64,000 bases of DNA from Psychromicrobium xiongbiense (GTDB lineage: Bacteria; Actinomycetota; Actinomycetes; Actinomycetales; Micrococcaceae). Under the pieces are notes generated by a model that ran no database searches, had not been told where the DNA came from, and saw nothing but the letters and a program-made list of their open reading frames with translations. The stretch covers positions 1-64,000 of the forward strand of contig NZ_JASSZH010000027.1 in the NCBI RefSeq assembly GCF_030271165.1, given 5' to 3'. Numbering within the stretch: position 1 is the first letter of the stretch; each line of letters begins with the position of its first letter. Below are positions 27,728 to 36,444 of the stretch, piece by piece. Made by a program: the position numbers and the translations under genes.

Positions 27728-27765
27728 GCATTGCCGTAGGCATCGCAGGTGTAGCTCTCGGAATA

Positions 27766-27785
27766 TTAAGTTGTGCACAATTTAA
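27766..27785. promoter_or_regulatory. OhrR operator (peroxide-responsive)
   Basis: A 20-bp dyad built around TTGTGCACAA (27771-27780) with TTAA flanks, one mismatch in ten base pairs; a second TTGTG half lies just downstream. This matches the OhrR consensus. It lies 21-40 bp before the ohrR start, so it covers the promoter. Confidence 0.8.
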
Positions 27786-27805
27786 TTGTGCGCTAGATTT
27801 GCATC

Positions 27806-28258
27806 ATGGTTCCGCAGAACGACCTCACCAGCACCTTGAAAGATCAGGTCTGCTTTGCGCTCTATTCGACTTCCCGGGCTTTTACGGCGGCCTATCGACC
27901 GCTGCTGGAGCCGCTAGGCCTGACCTATCCGCAGTATCTGGTGCTTCTCGTGCTCTGGGAGCGGGACCGGCTCAGTGTGCAGGAGCTCGGCGAGGCGCTG
28001 CAGCTCGACTCCGGCACTCTCTCTCCACTGCTCAGGCGGATGGAAACGGGAGATCTGTTGTGCCGTCATCGGGCGTCCGATGACGAGCGGCGAGTGGAGG
28101 TGGAACTCACCGCTCACGGTCGTGTTCTGCAGCGCGAGGCGGCCAGAATCCCAGGCCAACTGGCCGCAGAATCCGGCATCGACCCGCGTCGCTGGGCGGA
28201 ACTGTGCGGAACCCTCCAGGAACTGAACCAGGCACTGCGTGCGCACAGCGCACGCTGA
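27806..28258 (+). CDS. ohrR: MarR-family organic peroxide sensor
   Basis: Redox-sensing repressor (150 aa) of the MarR fold. The reactive cysteine of OhrR is at position 16 (KDQVCFALYS), and the winged helix region is LSVQELGEALQLDSGTLSPLLRRME with the beta-wing ASDDERRVEVELT. The reduced form binds the upstream operator; organic hydroperoxides oxidise Cys16 and release it. ohr follows 29 bp downstream in the same direction, the usual pairing. Confidence 0.94.
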   Translation: MVPQNDLTSTLKDQVCFALYSTSRAFTAAYRPLLEPLGLTYPQYLVLLVLWERDRLSVQELGEALQLDSGTLSPLLRRMETGDLLCRHRASDDERRVEVELTAHGRVLQREAARIPGQLAAESGIDPRRWAELCGTLQELNQALRAHSAR

Positions 28259-28287
28259 ACCACACTCCTCATCGATAAGGAATACTC

Positions 28288-28704
28288 ATGAACATCCTCT
28301 ACACCGCCGAAGCGCTCGCAACAGGAGACGGGCGCAACGGACGCTCCAGGACCTCTGATGGCAGGATCGACGTCCAGCTGGCCACGCCGGTTGAAATGGG
28401 TGGCAGTGGTGACGGAACCAACCCGGAACAGCTTTTCGCCGCGGGCTACGCCGCCTGTTTCCACTCCGCCCTGCGGGTGGTGGCCCGCCGCCAGAAGGCA
28501 GATCTCTCCGGCTCGGAGGTGCAGGCCAGGGTCGGGATCGGCCCCAACGGGCAGGGTGGATACGGCCTGGCGGTGGCGCTGGAGGTCACTCTGCCGGAAC
28601 TGGACAGGGCGACTGCGCTGGCGTTGACCGAGGCCGCTCATCAGGTGTGCCCCTACTCCAATGCCACCCGGGGCAATATCGAGGTCGCCCTCAGCGTAGC
28701 CTGA
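28288..28704 (+). CDS. ohr: Organic hydroperoxide resistance protein
   Basis: Thiol peroxidase of the Ohr/OsmC family (138 aa). The reactive and resolving cysteines are C57 in GYAACFHSAL and C121 in QVCPYSNATRGN; the conserved arginine near residue 19-21 and Glu47 in NPEQLFAAGYAAC complete the active site. It reduces fatty-acid and alkyl hydroperoxides with lipoyl thiols. AAGGA precedes the ATG. It is controlled by the adjacent OhrR. Confidence 0.96.
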   Translation: MNILYTAEALATGDGRNGRSRTSDGRIDVQLATPVEMGGSGDGTNPEQLFAAGYAACFHSALRVVARRQKADLSGSEVQARVGIGPNGQGGYGLAVALEVTLPELDRATALALTEAAHQVCPYSNATRGNIEVALSVA

Positions 28705-28892
28705 ACATCGCTTACCCCAGTCACCGGCCAGAAGCTAACCGGCGAGTAACAAATGGTCAACGATCCACAGCTGGCTTTCAGAATCGGCTATCGCGGAGGG
28801 CTGCCGGGCACTACGATGAGGTGATTACCGCGCCGGGGCCTTGATTGGCCCCTCGGGCGTGCTCGATTTCACTGACATCTTCTGGAGGAACC

Positions 28893-30002
28893 TTGAAGAA
28901 AACCCTTCGACTGGCCGCCCTGCGCGGGGTCACCCTGGGTACCGTGGGCCTCAGCGCCACAGCCCTGCTACTCAGCGGTTGTGGAGCTGCTCCGACCGCC
29001 AGCAGCACAGGCTCTGGCACCACCAGCGACTACAAGGCCTGCATGGTCTCCGACTCCGGTGGTTTTGACGACAAGTCATTCAACCAGTCCAGCCACGACG
29101 GCTTGCTCCAGGCCGCGAAGGATCTGGGCATCCAGCAGGCTGCCGTGCAGTCCAAGGCGGACACGGACTACGATCCCAACCTGCGCTCCATGGTGCAGCA
29201 GGGCTGCAAGCTGACCGTCACCGTCGGCTTCCTGCTCGGTGACGCCACCAAGTCCATCGCGACCGCGAACCCGAACAGTCACTTCGCCATCGTCGACTAT
29301 GTGGACCCGACCTTCCCGAAGAACGTCAAGCCGATCGTCTATGACACGGCCCAGGCGGCCTTCCTGGCCGGTTACCTCTCTGCAGCCACCTCCAAGACCG
29401 GCAAGGTCGCCACCTTCGGCGGCATCAACATCCCGACGGTCACCATCTTTATGGATGGCTTCGCCGATGGCGTGGCCTACTACAACCAGAAGAAGGGCAA
29501 GTCCGTTCAGCTGCTCGGCTGGGACAAGGCCAAGCAGGACGGCACCTTCGTCGGTGACTTCAAGTCGATCGACAAGGGCAAGGTGCTGACCCAGGGCTTC
29601 CTGGACCAGGGTGCCGACATCGTGATGCCGGTGGCCGGCCCGGTGGGCTCCGGCGCGGGTGCTGCGATCAACGAGGCGAAGGCCAAGGGCACCGACGCCA
29701 AGCTGGTGTGGGTTGACTCGGACGGTTACCTGACAGCCCCGGACTACAAGTCCGTGGTGCTCACCTCCGTGATGAAGACCATGTCCACAGCCGTGGAAGC
29801 CGTGATCAAGGATGACAAGGACGGCAAGTTCGATCCCACGCCGTACATCGGCACTCTGAACAACGGCGGCGTCGCACTGGCTCCGTTCCACGATCTGGAT
29901 TCCGCCGTTTCGGCTGACACCAAGACCGAGCTCGACCAGCTGAAGAAGGACATCATCTCCGGCGCGGTCAAGGTCACGTCCAAGGCCAGCCCCACTAAGT
30001 AG
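28893..30002 (+). CDS. BMP-family ABC transporter substrate-binding lipoprotein (nucleoside)
   Basis: Solute-binding lipoprotein (369 aa) of the basic membrane protein/Med family, which binds nucleosides. The start is TTG at 28893 with GGAGGAA just upstream; it gives a twin-lysine signal peptide with lipobox LLSGC. Earlier in-frame codons would lengthen the signal peptide without a ribosome site. Motifs SDSGGFDDKSFNQS and DYDPNLRSM are typical of BMP proteins. The genes that follow encode a double ATPase, two permeases and nucleoside-salvage enzymes, so nucleosides are the likely cargo. Confidence 0.92.
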   Translation: MKKTLRLAALRGVTLGTVGLSATALLLSGCGAAPTASSTGSGTTSDYKACMVSDSGGFDDKSFNQSSHDGLLQAAKDLGIQQAAVQSKADTDYDPNLRSMVQQGCKLTVTVGFLLGDATKSIATANPNSHFAIVDYVDPTFPKNVKPIVYDTAQAAFLAGYLSAATSKTGKVATFGGINIPTVTIFMDGFADGVAYYNQKKGKSVQLLGWDKAKQDGTFVGDFKSIDKGKVLTQGFLDQGADIVMPVAGPVGSGAGAAINEAKAKGTDAKLVWVDSDGYLTAPDYKSVVLTSVMKTMSTAVEAVIKDDKDGKFDPTPYIGTLNNGGVALAPFHDLDSAVSADTKTELDQLKKDIISGAVKVTSKASPTK

Positions 30003-30011
30003 CAACCAGAG

Positions 30012-30093
30012 CGAACGCGCTACCGCGTCGTCAGAGCAGGATGCACCGACTGAGTCTGTCATCATTGCTACTGACGGCGCGGTAGCGCGTTTC
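30012..30093 (+). other. Long intercistronic hairpin between binding protein and ATPase genes
   Basis: AACGCGCTACCGCG (30014-30027) pairs with CGCGGTAGCGCGTT (30078-30091), followed by CGTCAG with CTGACG. A 36-nt loop separates the arms. It sits 10 bp past the lipoprotein stop codon and 30 bp before the ATPase start, so it may limit readthrough or protect the upstream message, giving more binding protein than ATPase. Confidence 0.7.
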
Positions 30094-30125
30094 GTTGCCA
30101 CCACCACTCACGAATGGTGCCGTAA

Positions 30126-31700
30126 GTGAAACTCGAGCTCCTTGGGATCACCAAGACTTTTGGAACCCTGGTGGCCAATGACCATATTGATCTGGTTGTT
30201 GAGCCGGGCCAGGTGCATTGCCTGCTGGGCGAGAACGGGGCGGGCAAGTCCACCCTGATGAACGTGCTGTATGGCCTCTATGAACCGAGCGAGGGCCAGA
30301 TTCTGGTGAACGACCAGGCCGTCGTCTTCCGCAACCCCGGCGACGCCATGGCCGCAGGAATCGGCATGGTGCATCAGCACTTCATGCTGATCCCGGTCTT
30401 CACCGTGGCCGAAAACGTTGCGCTGGGCAATGAGACCACCCAGGCCGCAGGCTTCCTCAACCTGGAGGCCACCCGGACGAAGATCCGTGCCATCTCCGCC
30501 CAGTACGGGTTCGATGTCGATCCCGACGCCCTGGTCGAAGATCTCCCCGTGGGCGTGCAGCAGCGGGTGGAGATCATCAAAGCCCTTGTCCGCGACGCCG
30601 AGGTCCTGATCCTGGATGAGCCCACCGCCGTGCTCACCCCGCAGGAGACCGATGAGCTCCTGGAGATCATCCTTCAGCTCAAGCGGGACGGGAAGTCCAT
30701 CGTCTTCATCTCGCACAAACTGCGTGAGGTGAAGCGGATCTCCGACGTCATTACGATCATCCGCCGCGGCAAGGTCGTCGGCAGTGCGGATCCTGGCGCC
30801 AGCCCCACCGAGCTCGCCTCCGCGATGGTGGGTCATGCGGTGAGCCTGAGCCTGGACAAGGCGCCGGCCAGGCTCGGTGAAGTCACCTTCTCGATCCGCA
30901 ATCTGACGGTGATCGACCAGAACGGCCAGCATGTGGTGGACGATCTGTCCTTCGACATCGCCCAGGGCGAGGTGCTCGCGGTGGCTGGGGTCCAGGGCAA
31001 TGGGCAGACCGAGCTCACCGAGGCGATCCTGGGGGTTCAGGCGCATGCGAGTGGCTCCATCACCCTCAAGGGCCAGGAGCTGCTGGGCAAAACGGTCAAA
31101 GAGGTACTGCGCTCCGGTGTGGGCTTTGTGCCCGAAGACCGCAATGTCGATGGCCTGGTGGGCAGCTTCAGCATTGCCGAGAACATGATTCTTGACCTCT
31201 ATGACCAGCCTCCCTTTGCCAGCGGCATCGCGCTGCGCCCGGCGCAGATCGCCCGCCAGGCGGAGGAGAAGGTGGCGGAGTTTGACGTCCGGACGCCCTC
31301 CACCGCCACACCGGCCAGTTCGCTCTCCGGTGGCAACCAGCAGAAGGTGGTGCTCGCCCGCGAGCTCTCCCGCCCGCTGAATCTTTTCATCGCCTCACAA
31401 CCCACCCGCGGCCTGGACGTCGGTTCGATCGAATTCGTCCATAAGCGTGTCATCGCCGAGCGGGACAACGGAACGCCGGTGATGATCGTCTCCACCGAGC
31501 TCGACGAAGTCGTGGAGCTCGCGGACCGGATCGCGGTCCTCTACCAGGGCAGACTCGTCTCCATCGTTGCGCCGGATACCTCCCGCGATGTGTTGGGCCT
31601 CATGATGGCGGGGCTGTCCCTGGAGGATGCGCAGAAGCAGGTGGCCGGTCAGGCAACCACCACTCAGGACACGAAGGGGACGGGAAACGCTCATGTCTGA
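30126..31700 (+). CDS. Nucleoside ABC transporter double ATPase
   Basis: ATP-binding subunit (524 aa) with two fused ABC domains, as in ribose- and nucleoside-type importers. Domain 1: [34 protein letters not shown]. Domain 2: degenerate Walker A AGVQGNGQTELTEA, signature [14 protein letters not shown] and the Walker B position SQPTRGLD, where the usual acidic motif is altered. GTG start at 30126. It overlaps the first permease gene by 8 bp. Confidence 0.92.
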   Translation: MKLELLGITKTFGTLVANDHIDLVVEPGQVHCLLGENGAGKSTLMNVLYGLYEPSEGQILVNDQAVVFRNPGDAMAAGIGMVHQHFMLIPVFTVAENVALGNETTQAAGFLNLEATRTKIRAISAQYGFDVDPDALVEDLPVGVQQRVEIIKALVRDAEVLILDEPTAVLTPQETDELLEIILQLKRDGKSIVFISHKLREVKRISDVITIIRRGKVVGSADPGASPTELASAMVGHAVSLSLDKAPARLGEVTFSIRNLTVIDQNGQHVVDDLSFDIAQGEVLAVAGVQGNGQTELTEAILGVQAHASGSITLKGQELLGKTVKEVLRSGVGFVPEDRNVDGLVGSFSIAENMILDLYDQPPFASGIALRPAQIARQAEEKVAEFDVRTPSTATPASSLSGGNQQKVVLARELSRPLNLFIASQPTRGLDVGSIEFVHKRVIAERDNGTPVMIVSTELDEVVELADRIAVLYQGRLVSIVAPDTSRDVLGLMMAGLSLEDAQKQVAGQATTTQDTKGTGNAHV

Positions 31701-32901
31701 GCCGAAGAATTCGCAGGAGCAGGATTCGCTGTTGAGGCAGATCTTCACCGGAAACGCCATGGTGTCCGTGCTGGCCATCCTGCTGGCCTTTGTGCTCGGC
31801 GGCATCCTGATGGCCGTGACCAACCCTCAGGTCGGGGTAGCCGCAGGGTACTTCTTCGCCCGTCCGTGGGATCTGATCTCTGAGGTGCTCAAGCCCTTCG
31901 GCGCCCTGATCCAGGGCAGCATCTTCAACTGGGCCGGAACGGACTTCGCGGCCAAGATCTACCCGATCACGGAGACGCTCACCGTGGCCAGCCCGCTGAT
32001 CTGCGCGGGCCTCGGGGTCACCCTGGCCTTCCGCGCCGGGCTGTTCAACATCGGTGCCCAGGGCCAGATCATCATCGGTGCCTTCTTCGGCGCCTACGTC
32101 GGTTTCGCCTGGCACCTTCCCTGGGGTATCCACCTGCTGCTGGTCATCCTGGCCGGTCTGCTCGGCGGGGCCGTCTGGGGCGGCATCGTGGGTCTGCTCA
32201 AGGCTAAAACCGGCGCCCATGAGGTGATCGTGACGATCATGCTCAACTATGTCGCCACCTTCCTCCTGGCGTACCTGCTCACGCTGCCCGCCTTCCAGCG
32301 GCCCGGATCGACCAACCCGATTTCGCCGTTCCTGGATCAGAGCGCTCAGTTCCCGCTGATTCTGGGCCCGCAGTTCCGTCTGCATGCCGGCTTCCTGCTC
32401 GCCGTGCTGGCGGTCGTGGGCGTCTGGTGGCTGCTGAACCGATCGACGCTGGGCTTCGAGTTCAGGGCGGTCGGCGCCAACCCCAACGCCTCGCGCACCG
32501 CGGGTATCAACGTGGCACGGACCACCATCGTGGTGATGGCGCTGGCCGGTGCCCTTGCTGGCCTGGCCGGCATCATGCAGGTCTCCGGTACCGAGAAGTA
32601 CCTCTCCGGCGGCGTCTCCGCTTCGATCGGCTTCGACGCGATCACGGTGGCCCTGCTCGGACGCTCGACGCCATGGGGGACCTTCTTCGCGGCCCTGCTG
32701 TTCGGCGCCTTCCGGGCTGGCGGTGTCGCCATGCAGGCCACCACGCCGATCGACATCGTGCTGGTGATGCAGTCGTTGATCGTGCTGTTCATTACAGCAC
32801 CAGCCATGGTCCGGGCGATTTTCCGGATGAATGTGAAGCGCAAGGCCAGGGCCACCAAGGCCACGGCAGATACCTCTCTGACGGGTGGAGCAGCAGCATG
32901 A
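31693..32901 (+). CDS. Nucleoside ABC transporter permease 1
   Basis: Membrane subunit (402 aa) of the BPD_transp_2 family. Eight to ten membrane segments are visible, and the family segment AFRAGLFNIGAQGQIIIGA marks it as a NupB/YufP-type permease. It starts in an 8-bp overlap with the ATPase and ends in an ATGA overlap with permease 2. Together with the BMP lipoprotein it should import ribo- and deoxyribonucleosides. Confidence 0.92.
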   Translation: MSEPKNSQEQDSLLRQIFTGNAMVSVLAILLAFVLGGILMAVTNPQVGVAAGYFFARPWDLISEVLKPFGALIQGSIFNWAGTDFAAKIYPITETLTVASPLICAGLGVTLAFRAGLFNIGAQGQIIIGAFFGAYVGFAWHLPWGIHLLLVILAGLLGGAVWGGIVGLLKAKTGAHEVIVTIMLNYVATFLLAYLLTLPAFQRPGSTNPISPFLDQSAQFPLILGPQFRLHAGFLLAVLAVVGVWWLLNRSTLGFEFRAVGANPNASRTAGINVARTTIVVMALAGALAGLAGIMQVSGTEKYLSGGVSASIGFDAITVALLGRSTPWGTFFAALLFGAFRAGGVAMQATTPIDIVLVMQSLIVLFITAPAMVRAIFRMNVKRKARATKATADTSLTGGAAA

Positions 32902-34403
32902 GCACTCTCACACAGAGCCCCACCTCCGCGGCAGGGCACAAGGCCTCGGCGCCCGTGGAACTGGTCAGCTGGAAAGCCGGCATCGGCCTGAGCGTGCTGG
33001 CCCTGCTGGCACTGGTGTTGTTCGGCTTCCTGGCCAACACTAAGACCGCAGGGTTCCGGATCAGCGATGTGCACGATGCCGGCTCGGCCACGGTGGTCGC
33101 CTGGATCACCCTGATCCTCGCGCTCGCGGTGGCGGGCTGGCTGGGATATCGCTGGTACGTCAACTCCCGTCCTGTAGCGGGCACCGCCGGTTCCACACGG
33201 CGCCCGGTCGCCGCTCCTCGCTGGCTTCCCGCCACGCTGATCGCAGCTGTGGTACTGGTGATCCTGGCCCTGCTGGGCATCACCAAAGTGGAGATGATTA
33301 GCGTCCCGGCGGCACCCTTCGGCTGGATCGTCGCCGTGGTGCTGTGCCTATTGGCGGCGTATACCGTGTGGCTGACCACGCAGAAGCGCAAGCTGCCCGG
33401 CTGGGTGGGCGGAGTTTTCGCGCTACTCTTCGTCTTCGGCTTCCTGGTCTGGATTGTGGCCGGCGGTCGCGATGCCATGCCGTCCATCTCGCTGCTCGGT
33501 CTGATCGCCGGTGCCGTCACGCTCGCGGTGCCGTTGGTCTTCGGCTCGCTCTCCGGCGTGCTCAGTGAGCGGGTCGGTGTGGTGAACATCGCCATCGAAG
33601 GCCAACTGTTGCTCGGTGCCTTCAGCGCGGCTGTCGTGGGCACTATCACCGGCAACGTTTTCGTCGGTCTGTTGGCTGCTGCGGTGGCCGGTGCGCTGGT
33701 GTCCCTGGTGCTGGCGATCGTGAGCATCAAGTATCTGGTGAACCAGATCATTGTGGGCGTGGTGCTCAACGTGCTGGTCTCCGGCCTGACCGGCTTCCTG
33801 TTCTCCACGGTGCTCACCGCGAACCCGGACAAGTTCAACAAGCCGCCGCGCCTGGACCCGATCGTCATCCCCTACCTCTCGGATATTCCGATCGTGGGAC
33901 CCATCCTGTTCCGTCAGTCGCTGATCGGCTACCTGATGTACCTGGCCGTCATCGTGGTCTACTTCGGCCTGTTTTACACCAAATGGGGGCTACGGGTCCG
34001 CGCCGTGGGTGAGCATCCGCAGGCGGCGGACACAGTGGGCATCAACGTCAACCGGACCCGGTTCTGGAACGTGCTGCTCGGTGGCGCGGTGGCCGGCATC
34101 GGCGGTTCCTTCTTTGTACTGGTCTCTGCCGACGCGTTCAGTAAGGACATGTCCGCCGGTAAGGGTTACATTGCGCTGGCCGCGCTGATCTTTGGTCGCT
34201 GGAACCCGATCGGGGCGTTCCTGGCGGCGCTGTTGTTCGGCTTTGCGGACAACCTGCAGGGGATCATCACGATCATCGGTTCCCCGGTGCCCGGTCAGTT
34301 CATGGCCATGCTGCCGTATGTGCTGACCATCATCGCGGTGGCCGGGCTGGTGGGCCGTTCACGGCCACCGGCCGCCAGCGGCGAACCCTATGTGAAGGGT
34401 TAG
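32898..34403 (+). CDS. Nucleoside ABC transporter permease 2, with N-terminal membrane extension
   Basis: Second permease (501 aa), paired with permease 1. The C-terminal half carries the BPD_transp_2 motif SGVLSERVGVVNIAIEGQLL and about eight membrane helices. The first ~190 residues add five or so extra membrane segments; this makes it longer than the usual 310-420 aa, but the extension is also common in actinobacterial homologues. Ends 2 bp before cdd. The downstream nucleoside-salvage genes support nucleosides as cargo. Confidence 0.91.
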   Translation: MSTLTQSPTSAAGHKASAPVELVSWKAGIGLSVLALLALVLFGFLANTKTAGFRISDVHDAGSATVVAWITLILALAVAGWLGYRWYVNSRPVAGTAGSTRRPVAAPRWLPATLIAAVVLVILALLGITKVEMISVPAAPFGWIVAVVLCLLAAYTVWLTTQKRKLPGWVGGVFALLFVFGFLVWIVAGGRDAMPSISLLGLIAGAVTLAVPLVFGSLSGVLSERVGVVNIAIEGQLLLGAFSAAVVGTITGNVFVGLLAAAVAGALVSLVLAIVSIKYLVNQIIVGVVLNVLVSGLTGFLFSTVLTANPDKFNKPPRLDPIVIPYLSDIPIVGPILFRQSLIGYLMYLAVIVVYFGLFYTKWGLRVRAVGEHPQAADTVGINVNRTRFWNVLLGGAVAGIGGSFFVLVSADAFSKDMSAGKGYIALAALIFGRWNPIGAFLAALLFGFADNLQGIITIIGSPVPGQFMAMLPYVLTIIAVAGLVGRSRPPAASGEPYVKG

Positions 34404-34405
34404 CT

Positions 34406-34819
34406 GTGTCCGCTGAGGTTGTGGATGGTCAGGGCATCGACTGGGAGAGGCTCAGAACTGCTGCCCACTCCGCCATGCAGAACGCCTATGTGCCGTACTC
34501 GAAATTCCCGGTGGGGGCTGCTGCCCTCACCGAGGACGGCCGGATCGTCTCCGGCTGCAATGTGGAGAATGCGAGCTACGGGTTGACCCTGTGCGCGGAG
34601 TGCACGCTGGTGGGTGCCCTGCAGATGAGTGGTGGCGGCAGGCTGCGGGCCTTCTACTGCGTGGACGGTTCCGGGGGAGTGCTGATGCCCTGCGGACGAT
34701 GCCGCCAACTGCTCTACGAGCACCGGGCACCGCAGATGGTTCTGATGACGGTCTCCGGGATCAGAACCATGGACGAGGTGCTGCCGGATGCCTTCGGTCC
34801 GCAGCACCTGGAGTCCTGA
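34406..34819 (+). CDS. cdd: Cytidine deaminase
   Basis: Deaminates cytidine and deoxycytidine to uridine and deoxyuridine (137 aa). Zinc and catalytic motifs are CAEC (the Glu is the proton shuttle) and PCGRCRQLL; NVENASYGLTLCAE is the usual active-site segment. GTG start at 34406, 2 bp after the permease. In the salvage cluster it feeds the pyrimidine branch that continues with thymidine phosphorylase. Confidence 0.95.
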   Translation: MSAEVVDGQGIDWERLRTAAHSAMQNAYVPYSKFPVGAAALTEDGRIVSGCNVENASYGLTLCAECTLVGALQMSGGGRLRAFYCVDGSGGVLMPCGRCRQLLYEHRAPQMVLMTVSGIRTMDEVLPDAFGPQHLES

Positions 34820-34875
34820 GCAGTTCCTCCGATCAAGCCAGTCATCCGATCAAGCCAGACCAAAGAGGGAGAACC

Positions 34876-36207
34876 ATGGCTGAGGCATTCGACGCCGTCG
34901 ACGTCATCCGCATTAAGCGGGACCAGGGAACGCTCAGTGCGGAGCAGATTGCCTGGACCATCGATGCGTACACCCGCGGGGTGATCGCGGAGGAGCAGAT
35001 GGCGGCGCTGAATATGGCGATTCTGCTCAATGGGATGAACCGGGCGGAGATCGCTGAGTGGACGGCGGCCATGATCGCCTCCGGTGAGCGGATGGACTTC
35101 TCCGCGCTGCGACCGGTGCCGGGTGGGCCGGTCAACGCGGGCGGGAGCAAGCCGACCACGGATAAGCATTCCACAGGAGGCGTGGGGGACAAGATCACCC
35201 TCCCGTTGGCGCCCCTGGTGGCCGTCTTCGGCGTCGCTGTGCCGCAGCTGTCCGGGCGGGGTCTGGGTCACACGGGTGGCACTCTGGACAAGCTGGAGGC
35301 CATCCCAGGCTGGCGCGCAGCGCTGAGCAATGAGGAGATGATGCGTCAGCTCCAGGACGTGGGTGCGGTGATCTGCGCCGCGGGCTCCGGCCTGGCTCCG
35401 GCCGATAAGCGGCTGTACGCGCTGCGGGATGTGACCGGCACGGTGGAGGCCATTCCGCTCATCGCCTCCTCGATCATGAGTAAGAAAATCGCCGAGGGCA
35501 CGGGCTCGCTGGTGCTGGACGTGAAGGTCGGATCCGGTGCGTTCATGAAGGATCTTGGCCAGGCGCGCGAGCTGGCGGAGACCATGGTGGCGCTGGGACA
35601 GGATGCCGGAGTCAACACGGTAGCGCTGCTGACCAATATGTCCACGCCGCTGGGCCTGACGGCGGGGAACGCCATCGAGGTTGAGGAATCGGTGGAGGTC
35701 CTGGCCGGTGGCGGCCCTGCCGATGTGGTGGAGCTGACCGTGCGGCTGGCCGAGGAGATGCTGGCGGCAGCGGGCGTGCAGGATGCCGATCCGGCGGCCG
35801 CCCTCAGGGACGGACGGGCGATGGACGTCTGGCGGGCCATGATCGCTGCCCAGGGCGGCGATCCGGACGCTACGCTGCCGGTGGCCAGGGAATCGGAGAC
35901 GGTCCTGGCGGAGACCGATGGCATCCTGGTGGGACTCGATGCGCTCAGCGTGGGTGTGGCCGCCTGGCGGCTGGGTGCTGGCCGGGCCCGCAAGGAGGAC
36001 GCCGTCCAGGCCGGTGCCGGCGTGCGGCTGCATGCCAAACCGGGGGATACCGTGCGTGCGGGGCAGCCCCTGATGACGCTGCTGACCGATACCCCGGAGC
36101 GCTTTGACCGGGCCCGCCAGGCGCTCGCGGAGGCCGTCACCATTGCGCCGAACGGTAGCGAGGAGACCGTTGTGGCCTCAGAACTGATTCTGGGCCGGGT
36201 GGGTTAG
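34876..36207 (+). CDS. deoA: Thymidine phosphorylase
   Basis: Cleaves thymidine and deoxyuridine to the base and deoxyribose-1-phosphate (443 aa). Motifs: KHSTGGVGDKITLPLAPLVA (phosphate and substrate binding), SGRGLGHTGGTLDKLEAIPG, and KKIAEGTGSLVLDVKVGSGAFM. Start at 34876 with GAGGGAGAAC upstream. The frame is open far upstream but overlaps cdd, so that part is not coding. Could also act on uridine (pyrimidine-nucleoside phosphorylase, pdp). A hairpin follows. Confidence 0.93.
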   Translation: MAEAFDAVDVIRIKRDQGTLSAEQIAWTIDAYTRGVIAEEQMAALNMAILLNGMNRAEIAEWTAAMIASGERMDFSALRPVPGGPVNAGGSKPTTDKHSTGGVGDKITLPLAPLVAVFGVAVPQLSGRGLGHTGGTLDKLEAIPGWRAALSNEEMMRQLQDVGAVICAAGSGLAPADKRLYALRDVTGTVEAIPLIASSIMSKKIAEGTGSLVLDVKVGSGAFMKDLGQARELAETMVALGQDAGVNTVALLTNMSTPLGLTAGNAIEVEESVEVLAGGGPADVVELTVRLAEEMLAAAGVQDADPAAALRDGRAMDVWRAMIAAQGGDPDATLPVARESETVLAETDGILVGLDALSVGVAAWRLGAGRARKEDAVQAGAGVRLHAKPGDTVRAGQPLMTLLTDTPERFDRARQALAEAVTIAPNGSEETVVASELILGRVG

Positions 36208-36229
36208 CCGTCTGATGCGCTGCTCATTT

Positions 36230-36274
36230 ACCAGATGTACAGGGTTCCAGAGCGGCGCACCCTGTACAACTGGT
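36230..36274 (+). terminator. Long hairpin downstream of deoA
   Basis: ACCAGATGTACAGGGT (36230-36245) pairs with ACCCTGTACAACTGGT (36259-36274) with one mismatch, a 13-nt loop and no T-run. It lies 22 bp past the deoA stop and before the DedA promoter region. Probably a terminator or processing site. Confidence 0.65.
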
Positions 36275-36444
36275 CAATAAACGAGGGGCGGCATCGCGAC
36301 TTAGCGACTCATACCCAGGGTCTAGTGTGAGTGCACTGTCTTTCACCCGAGCGAACGACGACATGTTGGCCCCAACGTGGGACGATTAAGCAGTCGCCCA
36401 GTGGGGGAGACTCGAGATGAATCTAAGACAAGGACCTGCCCCTA

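Noticed and set aside
25682..27778. 698-codon minus-strand open frame antisense to manC, TPR and amidohydrolase genes
   Set aside because: It lies opposite three genes with clear family motifs; long antisense frames are expected in high-GC DNA. No ribosome site or domain was seen.
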